A DNA stretch of 64,000 nt from positions 620,001-684,000 of the forward strand of contig LUGG01000004.1 in assembly GCA_001683735.1 (NCBI GenBank), given 5' to 3'. Positions 23,193 through 35,159 of the stretch are shown in pieces (position 1 is the stretch's first letter; every line of letters starts with the position of its first letter). Made by a program: the position numbers and the translations under genes. Origin of the DNA: Grifola frondosa (Eukaryota > Basidiomycota > Agaricomycetes > Polyporales > Grifolaceae). The notes below the pieces were generated by a model that saw only the letters and a program-made list of their open reading frames with translations, did no database searches and had not been told where the DNA came from.

Positions 23193-23342
23193 GCGTGCTC
23201 ATTGCTACCACCCCGGAATAAAGACTCGGACAAGGCTCGGGTTCCTGTTGCCACTGCCATGCTGGCCAATATTCTTCTCATCGTGTTCTCAGAGCACCCA
23301 TCTTACATCTTGCCCTCATCGTGATTCCCAACCAACATATAC

Positions 23343-24247
23343 ATGCAGTCCACATTCGTTTGCCTCGCCGCCCTTTTCGCGCATGTGCAGCATGCTTGTG
23401 CTCAGACTGTTGTCAACGGACAGATCTTCACGAACGGTCTTGCTATCATCGATGCGCCCGCATCTAACAGGTCCGTCTGTACTGTCACCTGTAGTCAACA
23501 TTATGGCTAAATCGGACATCACACGGTATGTAGTTCTCTTCATGCCGGTTCTACTATCCAAGTCGCCATAGATGTCAGCTATACTTCCCCATCATTCCAG
23601 CATTGCATTCTCACAAAACTCATACACAGGTATCCGGAGACGGGAAGCTCTCCCAGAGTGCCTCCATACCAGGCTCCTCCCAATCCACCCGCTTCGACAG
23701 CCTTGAGACCTACCTAGTGTCCTACCAGAAATCCCAGAACTTGACCGTCTCTTCCGGACCCGGGCTGCTTACCCGGGAGAGCGGCAGCACCGTCAAGCAC
23801 TGGAACTATAACGTCTCAACCTGCGTACCTGCTGGATCGTATAACGTGCGACTCACATTCTCGCTGGCAGACGTAGCGCTAATATCAGCTATCGCCAGCT
23901 GACCTTTTACGAAGGTTCTCGCATCGACGGCCAAGCTTATTTCTCGATAACGCCGGTACCGTATGTCCGCTGCTGTCGCCGAGATACGAATAATAACCTC
24001 ACATTACTTCCAGAGTCGAAGTAATGAACGATAATCCGTCCGGTGCATGCTCAGAAGGAATGAACACCCTACAGGATTACCCCCAGCGCTCATCCTCGCC
24101 ACCGTCAAGTCCTTGGCTCTCCAGCACCGCCTCCGGGAGCTCCGTCTTCCCCTCCTCCACTGGCGCCAACTCCTCCCCCACCTCAATGTGAGCGTGCATA
24201 CACTGGCGGCACTCCTGTCTATACTAGCAGCACTATTGTGTATTTGA
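23343..24247 (+). CDS. Small secreted, probably GPI-anchored protein
   Basis: The start MQSTFVCLAALFAHVQHACA reads as a signal peptide cut before QTVVNGQIFTNG. Two introns seem to join DAPASN to HAGSTIQVAID and then VSGDGKLSQSASIPG. The mature region has SLETYLVSYQKSQNLTVSSG and TVKHWNYNVSTCVPAGSYNV with N-glycosylation sites and paired cysteines. A Ser/Thr/Pro-rich stretch precedes the hydrophobic end (TLAALLSILAALLCI), as in GPI-anchored proteins. It is an extracellular or wall protein of unknown function and is common among wood- and plant-associated basidiomycetes. The early exon joins are uncertain. Confidence 0.65.
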
Positions 24248-24612
24248 GGTTGATACTGGAATATCCGATCTCGCAAGGTACATAGGATCTTTGGTATTTC
24301 TTACACGTTTACAGTGCTCAGCCAAACGCGAATATATTACATTGTTCGTGCTCCCTCGCTGACTTGAACGATTGAACGTCGGCATGCCATTAGAATGTTC
24401 CAACATCGTACAGGGTGATTATGGCATAAATAGTAGTGAACATCTGGTTGGTTGACAAGCATCGACGGCGACGACAACAGAGACGAAAAGCGTAAGGAAG
24501 GCGTAAAGCAATGTCCACATCCCGACGGAACCAAAAAGAGCACAAGCACGGGCATCCTATCCACAGTCGATCAACGAGCAAGAAAAGAGGAGTTGAGGGT
24601 ATCCTGCCGCGG
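24248..24612. other. Convergent intergenic region
   Basis: This 365-bp space lies between two facing gene ends. Only 3' UTR sequence is expected, and I see nothing recognisable. Confidence 0.4.
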
Positions 24613-27012
24613 CTACTCTATCGAGATGCGGGGCCCAAGTTGGGACCCCGCGTTGTACGCGGACGGGTCGTCCTTTTTCTCGCCTGCCAGATTTTTGAGC
24701 GTGGATGAGTACCGCTGTCTGAATGTCACATCTTTGAAAAAAGTCACCGAATAAGCTCTGCTTGAAACTTGTTGCAATGGGTTTGTAGGACTGACCGTGC
24801 AGTTTCGAGCGCTGCAGACCCTTGTCGAAGTCGGCAAAGCAGCGTAGGCCGACGGCGAATGTTGCAAAAAGTAAGAGGAACGCAACGATTGCTGTGGGTT
24901 ATGCGGATGAGGATGTGGCGCGCGCTGGAGGTGAGGAGGGAACAAACGTACTGAAAGTTGTGAGAGTAGCGCGCGTCGTGGCGTACTGATCTCGTGAACT
25001 AGGTTCATAGAAACGAACGAGCTTGTAAACTATGAATCATAACATTAACCCTCTCTACAGAGCCGATGGATCTGATCCAAAACTCACTGACTGAAAGACG
25101 AGAAATCAATTACACACACCGGATACATAATTTGAATGTACTCACAGTAAGATTGAGCGGCCAGCATCACGACGAGAGATATTGACATCAGCCTGCGGGA
25201 CGCGTGAGCGCACGACCGTCAATATCACACAATTCACCTACCACTTAATTTCGCGTTGGACAGCGATACCACAGCCGATAAGCAATACCAGAACGATGGG
25301 TATAGCAGCGATAGTTAACCCAAACTCGGCTGAGTTGGTTGCTAGTACAAGGATGAGAAGCTAACGGCGTTCGTCCCGTCATCTATCAGTTGATCAAATA
25401 AGGCGCAGAACATTAGGAGGTGCATACCTGCATGGTGACACCCGTGAAACAGAAAAAATCAAATTTGAGGAGGCAGATCATGACTTGGTAGTATTGATAC
25501 ATTGCTAGCGACACAGGCATCAGCATTTAGTACGACACCCGAAATGGAGGTGAGGAGCAGCTCACTCTTCATTGCAGGATTCGCGCCGACCACATGGAAG
25601 ATTGCCCAACTGCGGCACGGACAATTAATGAAACTGCTTCGCGGAGTATGATTGGGTGATTAATACCCACCCAAATTCATAGTAGAGCTGTCTAACGTAG
25701 AAGAGCATAACCAGCCATGCAACGCCGATGACGACGGGCGCTACGATGAGGAACGGGAGGACCTTCTGCCATAACGTCCCCGCCCCACCACCGTTCTACC
25801 ATTCATTGTGAATAGCTGTCTCGTACGTAGACACATTGATATGGCATACCACATAGTCGGTCATCCATGTGGCATCGGGATCTGTCACCAACGCGGTTCT
25901 TGTTTCGTGTACTTGCAGTGCGGCGAACACGAGGAGCGCAAGATGGAATACTGGACGCAACATGAGGAGAGACTCTATCATAGTAATTACAAAAAAAGCT
26001 CACTCAGCAGCCCTGCCAGTTGAATGACGCTCCGTAGTCTCAGCGCATCAAAGGCCATGAGAATTTCAAAGATTCTATGTAATATTCAGGAAAATAGCGG
26101 CTACGAGCAAGCGAGGACTTACTCAGCAAGTGCAAAGAGTGCTAAATAACATGATATGGTCTGGGAGCCAGGTGCAATCAGGAAATACAGAGGGCAATAA
26201 AATCAATCGCTCGCACCTTGTATCGAGACAGCGTCAAGTCTACATTTTCGGCGACCTATGTCATGGTAAGTTAGATTTATGCAATCAAAGCCACCAGCAG
26301 AATGAGGCGTACGAATCTGAACGTGATTGCCACCATGACAAGGACAACGATAGCCTCTGTTTTGCCGCCGGTGAAGTCAGACCTGATCGACAAGCCAAGC
26401 AAATATACTGACGAAACAAGACTACCCCAGCATTAGCAAACCAAATCACCAGACAACGACATGCTACACACCTGTGCCCACCATGGCCCTCTGTGCCCTC
26501 GTACTGAAAAGTGCTTCCAACGCCATCTCGAGCTCCTTGGATGGGATCTAGCACGACGTTCGAGGTCAAGAACAGGACCTTTCGTCCTGGGGAAGAACAA
26601 TGGGCCAAAGAAGAAGAGAATGCGCAGTCAAGACACAGAGGAAAGCGAAAATGATGAAATTGGTCAATGCCGCGTTGTGTGAAGTCCTCCAGAAAGCGAT
26701 GCTGAGACAACCCTGCTACACTGGTCCGCTTACGTAAGCCCACTCGTTACGGTAGCAGTTCAAGAGGCGCTGCACGAAGTCGGGCACTGGATCCTAGTTT
26801 TACGAAGTCCCGCTCTGCTGAGGCTGTCCGTCATCTGATTCTGGTAACTGATATGTGGGAGTCGGAACTGCACTTACAATAGCTTATTCGGCAGCTATAA
26901 GGAATGCTACTCACCGTACTGTTAGAGTGGCCGTCGGCGCACTGGCAGACGTCAAAGTATGTATGGATATAATAACAGTCCTCCTTCTCTGATCATAGCA
27001 TATAACTCCCAT
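24613..27012 (-). CDS. Multipass membrane protein, unknown function (UPF0658-like?)
   Basis: More than ten short exons join into a polytopic protein. Readable pieces in order are YDQRRRTVIIS, VPDFVQRLLNCYRNEWAY, ALFALAE, IFEILMAFDALRLRSVIQLAG, FHLALLVFAALQVHETRTALV, DYVVCHINVSTYETAIHNEW, LPFLIVAPVVIGVAWLVMLF and YQYYQVMICLLKFDFFCFTG, followed by AIPIVLVLLIGCGIAVQREIK, KLVRFYEPSSRDQY, FLLLFATFAVGLRCFADFDKG and the end QLGPRISIE. The helices and the FDKGL motif resemble fungal UPF0658 Golgi membrane proteins, but I am not sure of that assignment. The start at 27012 is the best ATG I see and could lie elsewhere. The exon around 26560-26700 can be read in two frames. Confidence 0.6.
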
Positions 27013-27241
27013 TTCCCGCGAGGAATTGTCGGTTACTGGCCTGCGTCGTGAGTTCCGCGTCTGCGCCACAAGCGCGTTGGAAAAATCACGTGGACAACGT
27101 GACCGCGATATATGGACGCGTTGTGCGGCATGTGCCAATGGCTAACTTCTTTCTCGCCTCCGACAACTCGAAAACCTATAGATATATACGTGTTTTTTAT
27201 ATAGAAAAAGACGAGAACAATTTTCTCAATTCAGAGATATG

Positions 27242-28956
27242 TCAAAATTCTTCCCCGGCACGTATACTATCTGCGACGGCCCTCGCAACCTCCGATTCCT
27301 CCATCCACAAGATCCGGATATTGTCTTCCATCCAGCCAAGCCATCCTTGCCCTTCGCTGCATGACGCTTTGAGATTCTGCATATGTCCATCGGCTCGTTC
27401 GATGACTAAGTCACATATGCGCAACACGGAACCCCTCCATTTGGTTTCATTGTCTTGTGAAATCGTGTACGCATGCCCTTTGAGGACGTCTCTCCAGGTT
27501 ATTAGACTTGCATTAGCTTCAACTGGAATGCTAGAAATCCCTTCGAAGACATTGTAGAGGCGCAATGCTACTATGAGACGATATGAAGGGCGGGCAGGTG
27601 ATGAATGCAATGTCCAATCGCTAACATCACGAGCAAACGTATATATTAGCGAATTAGATTGCGTACACATATAAGTGATATACCCCCAATATCCCTCGTC
27701 TTCCAACACGGTCTTCATCCAAGAACCCAGAGACCCTCGGTCGACAAACATCTTCTCGACGAGGTCTTGTACATCCAGCTCTCCGTCGTATTTGCCGGTC
27801 GCGATCGCATTCCGGGAGATCCTGTTCACGAAGCCGTATTCCACGAATAACGTCTTGTTTGAATGACTCCCATAGTGAAGTAAGAGTTCCTGCCCCTGCT
27901 CGATTGGAGCATCAGCACAGGAGAGAAAGACAAAATCCTTTTTCTTTCTAGCTCTGACATCCCAGAGTTCCGAATCAATGACAGGAGAGATGTGTGTCTG
28001 GCCCCAAAAGTGGTTTGCCATCTCCAGTATAGGACAGAGTGTTAGGTTATCAGGATCAGAGCGTGCAGCACGAACGCGGTAGAAGATGCATCGTGTGTTC
28101 ACTGCAAGCTTGTATTAGCAGGCATGCAGCGATGGAAATAATGAAATCAGACCATTTAGCCAAGCCCAGACGTAATCCATGGCGGCACCGCTGTCTCGCA
28201 AGTTCAGACGGGGAAAATCAAGGTCTGAACGCGACGATAGGTTCACGATTGCCGGTTCGTCATTCTGGGAGTGTGGGTCATGAAGATCGGCAGCTTCATA
28301 ACGAGGGAGCCACGGCTTACTATGAGGTTACAGCTCGCATTCCAATCTGTCCATAACCTGGTCTTTAATTGTTGCATGGACGATAGGACAGTTGGGGGCA
28401 AACTGTTCAGCAGCCACGCCTCCAGCAGAATTGCCTTCCCCAAGTTCGCGTTTGATCATCCACGATAGTGGGTGACTAGAAAAATCCCGAGGTAATGTCG
28501 ATATGTATGGTCCGAACGAAGGGTCCAAAGAATCGCTATCATGCTGTGGTCTATGCAAAAATAGATGTAGAGATACTATCTGTGTCGCCGTCAATTTTCG
28601 CGCACGAGCTTGGGGATAGATGACAGCAAGTGTGTCCGCATTGATCAGAGCCCCAACAGGCACTTTGAATAACGTGCTGGAGGGCTAACGTCATGGGGAA
28701 CTTGCGGTCAGCTGAAGAGAATTGCGCAGCAAGGGTACCTGTGCAACTCACAGGGCAAGCTTTGCGGGCGAACAGACCTCGCCCCGCACCTGTGTTCAGA
28801 AGCATTCAATAACACTGCCTGGTGATGGTCATATGTCGTACCTTCGACGTCCTTGCATTCGACAAGCAGGTCATCCGATCCAATATGCATCCCATGTTGC
28901 TCCTTCAGCCAGACCAACAAACGCTCCCACCGTTGATTGTCGTTGTGGCCACCCAT
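27242..28956 (-). CDS. SET-domain protein lysine methyltransferase (Rubisco-LSMT/SETD type)
   Basis: The enzyme should transfer methyl groups from SAM to lysines of non-histone proteins. I place the start at 28956 (MGGHNDNQRWERLLVWLKEQ), since no in-frame ATG is found upstream. SET motifs are present in order: GAGRGLFA at the domain start, LCPILEMANHF in place of the usual D-x-x-NH motif, and LLLHYGSHSNKTLFVEYGF, which holds the GxxSN and YGF residues of this class. The helical C-terminal region (WMKTVLEDEGYWGYI, SYRLIVALRLYNVFEG) matches the substrate-binding domain of Rubisco-LSMT relatives. About four introns are needed, between 28000 and 28830. A divergent SDR gene starts 275 bp away, so they may share a promoter. 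Confidence 0.8.
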
Positions 28957-29230
28957 CCGACGTTCCACGCGCCCAATTCTCAAAATGTCCTCCTCAGCGT
29001 TTCCCAGGGTTTTGGCCACGTTCCGTGTTGTTAGAGGAAATTTCTTTACTCCGGCAAGGTGGCTTGAACACGCAATCTATGGACACGGTGAGCAACTCAA
29101 TTGACAGCTGGGCGATTGATGGCATTAGATAGCAGTCGATCAGCTGTTTGGCCGGCTCCCCTCCTTCCCGCAAATTCTTCGACCGCGAGCACAGAGGACT
29201 CTCATTCAGGCCGTCATCTTTCATCGCAAA

Positions 29231-30422
29231 ATGTCCGTGTTTAATGCATCTCGTTTGGTGGGGAAGACGGTGCTCATTACTGGAGCTAGTGCCGGTATTG
29301 GCGCGGTGAGCGTTCAAAGAGCCAATGCGATTTTGATGTGCATTATTCACACAGCGGTACGCAGGCAACTGCCGTCTTGTTTGCAAAGGTGAGCATAACA
29401 AACGAGCTTTGACATGATGGCGTTGATCGTGGACTGCGTAGGGAGGCTCAAATGTGATTCTGTGCGCTCGACGAGTTGATGCTCTCAAGACCGTCTCAGA
29501 GGCTTGCGCCGCTGCGCACAAGCAGTCTGGTCTCCAGCAAGGAGGAAAATTTGTCACCATCCAACTCGACGTTTCCGACAGGAAACAGATATCCTCCTTC
29601 CTTGAAAAGGTGCCTGCAGAGCTCCGCCAAATCGACGTTCTGGGTGAGGTCTACGTGATCATTCTCTGCGCGGAATTAATGCTGGCTGCACTCTAGTGAA
29701 TAACGCTGGTTACGTCCTTGGTACTGAGCGCGTAGGCCAGATCGCAGAAAACGACATTGAGGGCATGTTCTCAACCAACGTCTTCGGTCTGATCGCTATG
29801 ACGCAGTTGCTTATCAATGGTTGTCCTATTCTTCGTCTTGACACGAATGTTATTATAATTAACATCTTGTTTCGACAGACTTCAAGGCGCGTAAAACTGG
29901 CCATATTATCAATATCGGCTCTATCGCAGGTTAGACATCCCTCTTCATGATAAGGCATGGTCTGACGGATGGATTATAGGTCGGGAACCCTACGCGGAGG
30001 CAGCATCTATTGCGCTACGAAACACGCGGTGAGAGCATTCACCGGTGCTCTGCTAAGAGAAGTCGTGGACACGCCAATCAGGGTAACGGAGATCCAACCT
30101 GGTAGGCGCTTCCTACATATAACTATCACTCGATAGTGATTTTCATTCATCCAGGCATGGTTGAGACTGAATTCTCCGTCGTTCGCTTCCGTGGAGACAA
30201 GACCGCCGCCGACAAGGTGTATGAAGGCCTTCAACCGCGTGGGTATTGCACTCGCATGAAATATCATTCGCATACTGATGTGCTAGAATAGTTACGGCTG
30301 AGGACATCGCAGAAGAGATCGTCTGGGCAGCCTCCCGGCCACCTCATGTTAATCTCGCAGAGGTTTTTGTCCTTCCAGTGAGCCAAGCTTCTCCCACTAT
30401 CAACTACAGGGGTGGAAAGTAA
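29231..30422 (+). CDS. NAD(P)-dependent short-chain dehydrogenase
   Basis: A classical SDR of about 265 residues related to yeast YMR226C-type 3-hydroxy acid/serine dehydrogenases. The start [20 protein letters not shown] leads into the cofactor motif TGASAGIGA. Further motifs are [16 protein letters not shown] (NNAG), [10 protein letters not shown] with the catalytic Ser, and [13 protein letters not shown] with Tyr-x3-Lys. [15 protein letters not shown] is the usual C-terminal loop. The protein ends TINYRGGK. Six short introns interrupt the gene. The substrate cannot be told from sequence; cytosolic NADP use is likely but inferred. Confidence 0.88.
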
Positions 30423-30659
30423 GTCTCTGAGTCAAGGAAGAAGTATATTCACTAGATTGTAGGTAGAAGACTATAGTCACCACACTGGCTCAATACATTG
30501 TATCGATCTATCTAGCCTTCGCTGAAACAACCATTCGCCGGGGATGTATAGGATGACTAGCATATAGTATTATGAAGGCCGAAGCATTATGCCATGTTTA
30601 CAAGAAATCTCGTTACAACCATAAGATGTGTCATGATCATGATCTACAATATATCTTCC

Positions 30660-33600
30660 TCAAGATTTCGACTTCTTGGTCTTGCTCCGGGTGGATTTAG
30701 GAGCAGGGGACGCAACTTCCGGCTCTACGTCGTCATCGAATACAAACTTCTTGACGACGATGTTCTCTTCCACCAGATCACTCAGTGGTACATCGAGATT
30801 GAGGACATTTCCCAAAGTATCGAGGCGAAGGGTCTGCAACCAGATACTGCGGTCAGAACAAGACTTATATCCGAGTCCGTAACGCACCTTCGCTGCAACA
30901 GTAAGGCAGCTCTTGCGAACAGGTTCGGGTTTGGGCGGTTTCCTGGGCTTTGGTGGACTATCGTCCAAATACACGGTAGTGGCTAGCCCACGATCCCACT
31001 TCACTCTCTTATCTGCTTTCTCTTCCTCCGTCTCTTCCTCAAATCTTCCCCGTTTGGGCGGTCGTTCTGGTCGCTCTGGTGTCACATAATCCTCGTCCTG
31101 CCGGGGCCTCGACGATGTCGCAAGGGATTGCCGGCCGTGTCTCGATCGACGCTAAGGAAGCTTGAATCCATGAGATCGCTTGCACCGTCGAAGTCGCTCA
31201 TCCCATCAATCCCACTGCCGTCCGCGCCTCTTCGGGCTCGCCTCTCTGCCCGCTCCTTCCTCTGTTGGACTTTTTCTTCTTTCTGCCGCTCCAAAACAGT
31301 ACGCACTTTAGAAGTAGGGCTCTCCGGCCTTTTACCCTCTTTCCGAATCACCTCGGTCTTCAGCGAGACGACATGTTGTTGGTTCCTATTCGTATTCGCC
31401 GTAGTGAGCGCTTTGAGCGCCAAAGCAGTCATCCCTGAGAATGGACCATTGTCTAAAGGCAAGGGGTGTTTCCGGCGGATTTGTAACGGACGCACAGAGG
31501 CGGGGGCAATGGTTCCGAACACATCAGATGTGGAGTCAACTTTACGACGTGACCGTGTAGTGCGCCTGGCCGGGGCAACTTCGCTTTCTGTGGGAACCCC
31601 GGAGGGTGTCGCAGGGCTAGAGTCAATAGATGGTTGTGCAGCAGTGGAACTTGAAGGTCCAGCTTCCGGAGGAGACGCGGCTGGTGTGGTATTCCGGATG
31701 GGGGCGCTGATCTTGTCAAGCTCGGGAACAGGTTCTGGCATTGGAGGATTTTCAGGAATCTTGTCTTTTTGCTTTGCGTGGACTTCGTCATTCCTAGACA
31801 GTTCCTTAACCGCTGGAGGCCGTTTCCAATCAGCCACCCGTCTCATCTTGATGGGGCCTTGTGGCTTCGCCGGACTCGAGGGAGCTTGTTCCTCAACGGG
31901 CGCGGTCACTGTGGAACTGGATGCAGCCTTGCCCGCTTGAGCAAACATCCCTGGAACAACCTTCCTCATGACTAGAATGGGCGGTGGTGATGGTTTGGGC
32001 TTCTCTGTATCACGCTTTCGCTTCAAGCTGAGCGCTGCCGTGTTGTCGCATGCGGCTGATCTCTTGTGACGAACTGCAGCGGCTGCTGTAGCTTTCACAT
32101 TGCCCTCATCAGAGCTGCTTCCACTTCCGGTGGCAAGCCGTACTATTCTGAGCGGCCCAACCTGAAGAGCGAGAATATGAGGGGCTGGCCGATCAGCATA
32201 TTATAATAATAAAATACTCACCGCACTGGCAGTAGAACCCGCACCGACAACGGCACCGCGCTTAGTAGGCGCGAGCATCCTCGTTTCCTTCATTGCACTG
32301 GGTTCTGCCGCCTTGGGGCGTGCGTAAGGCTTAGCTCCAATTCTCGGGATCTTGCTCCCCGAGCCCGCCGAAGGCTGTCTGAGACTGGAGACTGGTTTCG
32401 CAGGACTTGACTTCAACGGTTTCGACGACGGCCCGCTGTCGACCTCCTCAGCTTCCGGAATAGCCGGTGGCACACGTCCAGGAACAATGATGGGGAATGG
32501 CAATGTTCCCCACTTCCTCTCCCTTTCCACTTCAGAATCGCTACAGGTGGCTACGTGAGAGCGAGCGGCCGACGGAGGCGGCCTCTGGAAGAACCCGTTC
32601 TTGCCGACAGCTAATGTCGGGGGCTCCGCGGATGCACTCCTCTGCTTTCTAACCACCAGCGGTTTGGGCTCAGCGGACCCACTCCGTTCTCGCTCCCTGA
32701 ACAGCATGCGAGCGGGCGATTGTCCTCGCATCACAGACTTTCCCTTCGCTGGGGAGGCCGGTGGAACAGGCACTGCCTCAGAGATCGGAATGCGTTTCGC
32801 GGGACTCCTTGTGGGGTCATCTAATGCAGCACGTCTGAATACCGGTGATCCCAGTAACCCCACGCCAACATCTGTACCTATGCCGCGCTTCCCCATGCCA
32901 ATCATGAATCTGTGCTTCTGCGCGGAGAAGGCGCCTTCGGCAACTGCTTGAGAAATGGGAATCCGACGAGCCGGCGTGCGGCTGGCATCCGCAAGGAAGG
33001 GAGTGGTCGTAGGAGGGACACTTGGAGGTCGCTGGATAGTAAGAGCAGGAATGGCAGGTTCTTCGAGGTTCACAGAAGAGAGGGTGGGCAGCGCCTTTGG
33101 CGGTGTTGTGGGTTTCAGTTCGCTCACGTTCCCAGAATCTTGGACGGAAGATACTGGCGGTGAGGCCCCGGAGCCAGAAGCTTGTGGCAATAGCTGCATC
33201 AATAGATTAGAGGATGTCGGTGACAATGGGCCCAAGTCCGCTCCAGCTCTAGAAACTCTCTTCAGTCTCCCCGCCTTCTCCTTGACTTTTGGTGATCCTA
33301 AGGTCGTATCTGGCGCGTCGTTGACCGGGGATTTGATCTGTGACGGGCTGTTCTCAGCCAGGGACCGCGAATTGCCTCCTTCACTGCATTCTAGAGTATG
33401 GGCATCGATATCATTTCCAACATCTGCACCTGCATTTGACGGTTGTTCCGTACTCTCCCTGTCCGGTTGCACCGATTCTTCGGGAGGAAGTGCGATGAAC
33501 TGATCTGGCACGGGGATCTCGGGCATCGGCGGAAGGAGGATATCGTGTACAGAAGTCGAAGGTGGGGTTTGTGAAACAATCTTTGGCACAGGGCTACAAC

Positions 33601-34616
33601 TGCGTCGGGGACGAGTGGAACATTTGACTGGTGTTGTTGGTCCTGACATCAGAATTGACGGCAATTCTGATGCAGCTTCAGCTATTGCTGGGAGCGTGTC
33701 TGCTACGAGCGGTGGAGAAGGAGGCGCGCAGTCACTTGTTAGTGTTGCCAGAACTTGCATCTCTTCGTCAGTAGAGGGACTCACGTCCTCTAGACATCCC
33801 TCAGCTGAGGGGATAGTCTGAGGACTGGTGGGCCTTGGTTCTACTAAGTTGGGCAGAGGTGACAAAGATAATAGATCATCTACTGTTGTCATTATTGGAT
33901 GTTCCCGCTCAGTCACGGCGCGTGCAGGAGTTGTATGACGTCTGGCCTTAAAAGCCGAAGGCGAGGAGAAGGAGTCAAACGTGATGAGATCGGATGATGA
34001 GGAGTCTGCTTCATCCACATGCTGCGGCGTAATCGTGGAGGGACGTGAGGCGTTTCCGGATACGGCTGTCTGGTCCACAGTAAGGTCCACAAGGACGCGA
34101 CCCCTCGGAGAATTAGTCGCTTCTGGCTGAGTGGATTCGAAGACATCGTCGAGTAAAATATTTGAGTCCTGCCATGGAAGAGGAATTTCACGTTCGATGG
34201 GAAGGGGAGAAGGAGGGGGAGAAGGATTGTCGTGTGCTCGCAATATTTTGGACGCCAAGACGGAGGAGGGTTCTGATAACGGCTGGTTCGAAAGCTATAG
34301 AAAAAGGCCATTTTATGCACTTACCGTCTTGCAGAATCTCATCAAGTGGTGTCCCATCCTGAGACCGAGCATATGCCTCCTCATTCACATTTGAACGTGA
34401 CTTTGAGGCAAACCTAGCCGATCTCCGCAGAGGTGTACGTGACCTTGCACTACCAGCTCTAGGGGCATATCTCTTCTCCGGAGACTGTAATGGTCCAAAG
34501 TAAACCCTGGCAGAAGCAGTATTGACAGCATCACTGGTACTGTCGTCTGAAGGAGTGGTGACGGTTGAAAGTGGAGAGTCAATCACATCAGATTCGACGA
34601 GCACATCGCTGGCCAT
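30660..34616 (-). CDS. Long disordered, basic nuclear-type protein
   Basis: The start at 34616 (MASDVLVESDVIDS) opens a protein of about 1,200 residues that is mostly low complexity: Ser, Pro, Thr, Arg and Lys with many SP/TP sites. Two related blocks read RTPARRIPISQAV and RSPAKRIPISEAV; further SPAK and SPAR copies follow. Basic clusters (KRKRDTEKPK, RRTTRSRRK, ERAERRARRG) suggest nuclear location. The C terminus (VKWDRGLATTVYLDDSP, RKSCLTVAAKVRYGLGYKS) is more ordered and ends SKTKKSKS. Two introns lie near 34270-34330 and 32145-32220. The frame slips by one base at the GGGG run 31103-31106, which would otherwise stop the protein at 31082. No family is recognised. Cyclin-kinase control is possible given the many SP motifs. 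Confidence 0.65.
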
Positions 34617-35159
34617 AGTCAGCAGAGCGAAAGAAATAGTATCGCGCCCGCAGGATAAGCAAGAGATGATGAGTATGATTGAGAATGTTCAATGGAGGCG
34701 CTGGAGCTCGGAGTCCTGGTGGTCACGTCGGAACGTTGAAGTCGCGTTGACGGCACGTGATCGAGTGGAATGTCACCGCCATGTCACCGTGACGACGGTC
34801 ACAGATGGATCGTCCATCGGCGCAGATGCAGACTCCAGAGATGCAGATGCGCAGTGCCGATGACACTGACTCCATCGAGGTCGGAATCCGTCGGATGTTT
34901 AGCTGTCCTTTCTCGTGTTCTCGTACCATCATCTCCAAGGGCTCCATCACGGGCTGTATGTAACTTTCGAGTCAAATATGGCATCAATTCAATCGCGGTT
35001 CCGGTATTTATAGGCCTGAAACTTGACCTTTCGGAGTCTTGACCAGTTAAAGGCCGATCGGCGTCTCATTCGTCACCCTCAGGCATCGTTCAGGAAAGGT
35101 TTGAAGGCAAGGCCACGTATTAGGATTCTACTTGTATCTTCCCAAGTTATAGCGTCGAT
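34617..35159. promoter_or_regulatory. Divergent promoter, disordered-protein gene / zinc-cluster gene 2
   Basis: This 543-bp region separates two divergent starts. ATGTCACCG occurs twice with 11-bp spacing (34770-34778 and 34781-34789), overlapped by the palindrome GTCACCGTGAC (34783-34793) and followed by CGGTCAC, so a TCACC-binding factor is possible. A TATTTATAG element lies near 35005, about 150 bp before the zinc-cluster start. Confidence 0.4.

Noticed and set aside
27242..28102. SET gene starting at 28102
   Set aside because: The codon there is GTG within an exon; the SET domain clearly begins upstream, and an ATG exists at 28956.
30660..31085. Separate small gene after the disordered gene
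   Set aside because: It would begin with GTG and its sequence continues the preceding frame after a one-base slip at a GGGG run. I merged it.
31128..31940. 270-residue open frame on the plus strand
   Set aside because: It is the antisense of the disordered-protein gene, whose low-complexity codons leave the opposite strand open. It has no exon logic or domain.
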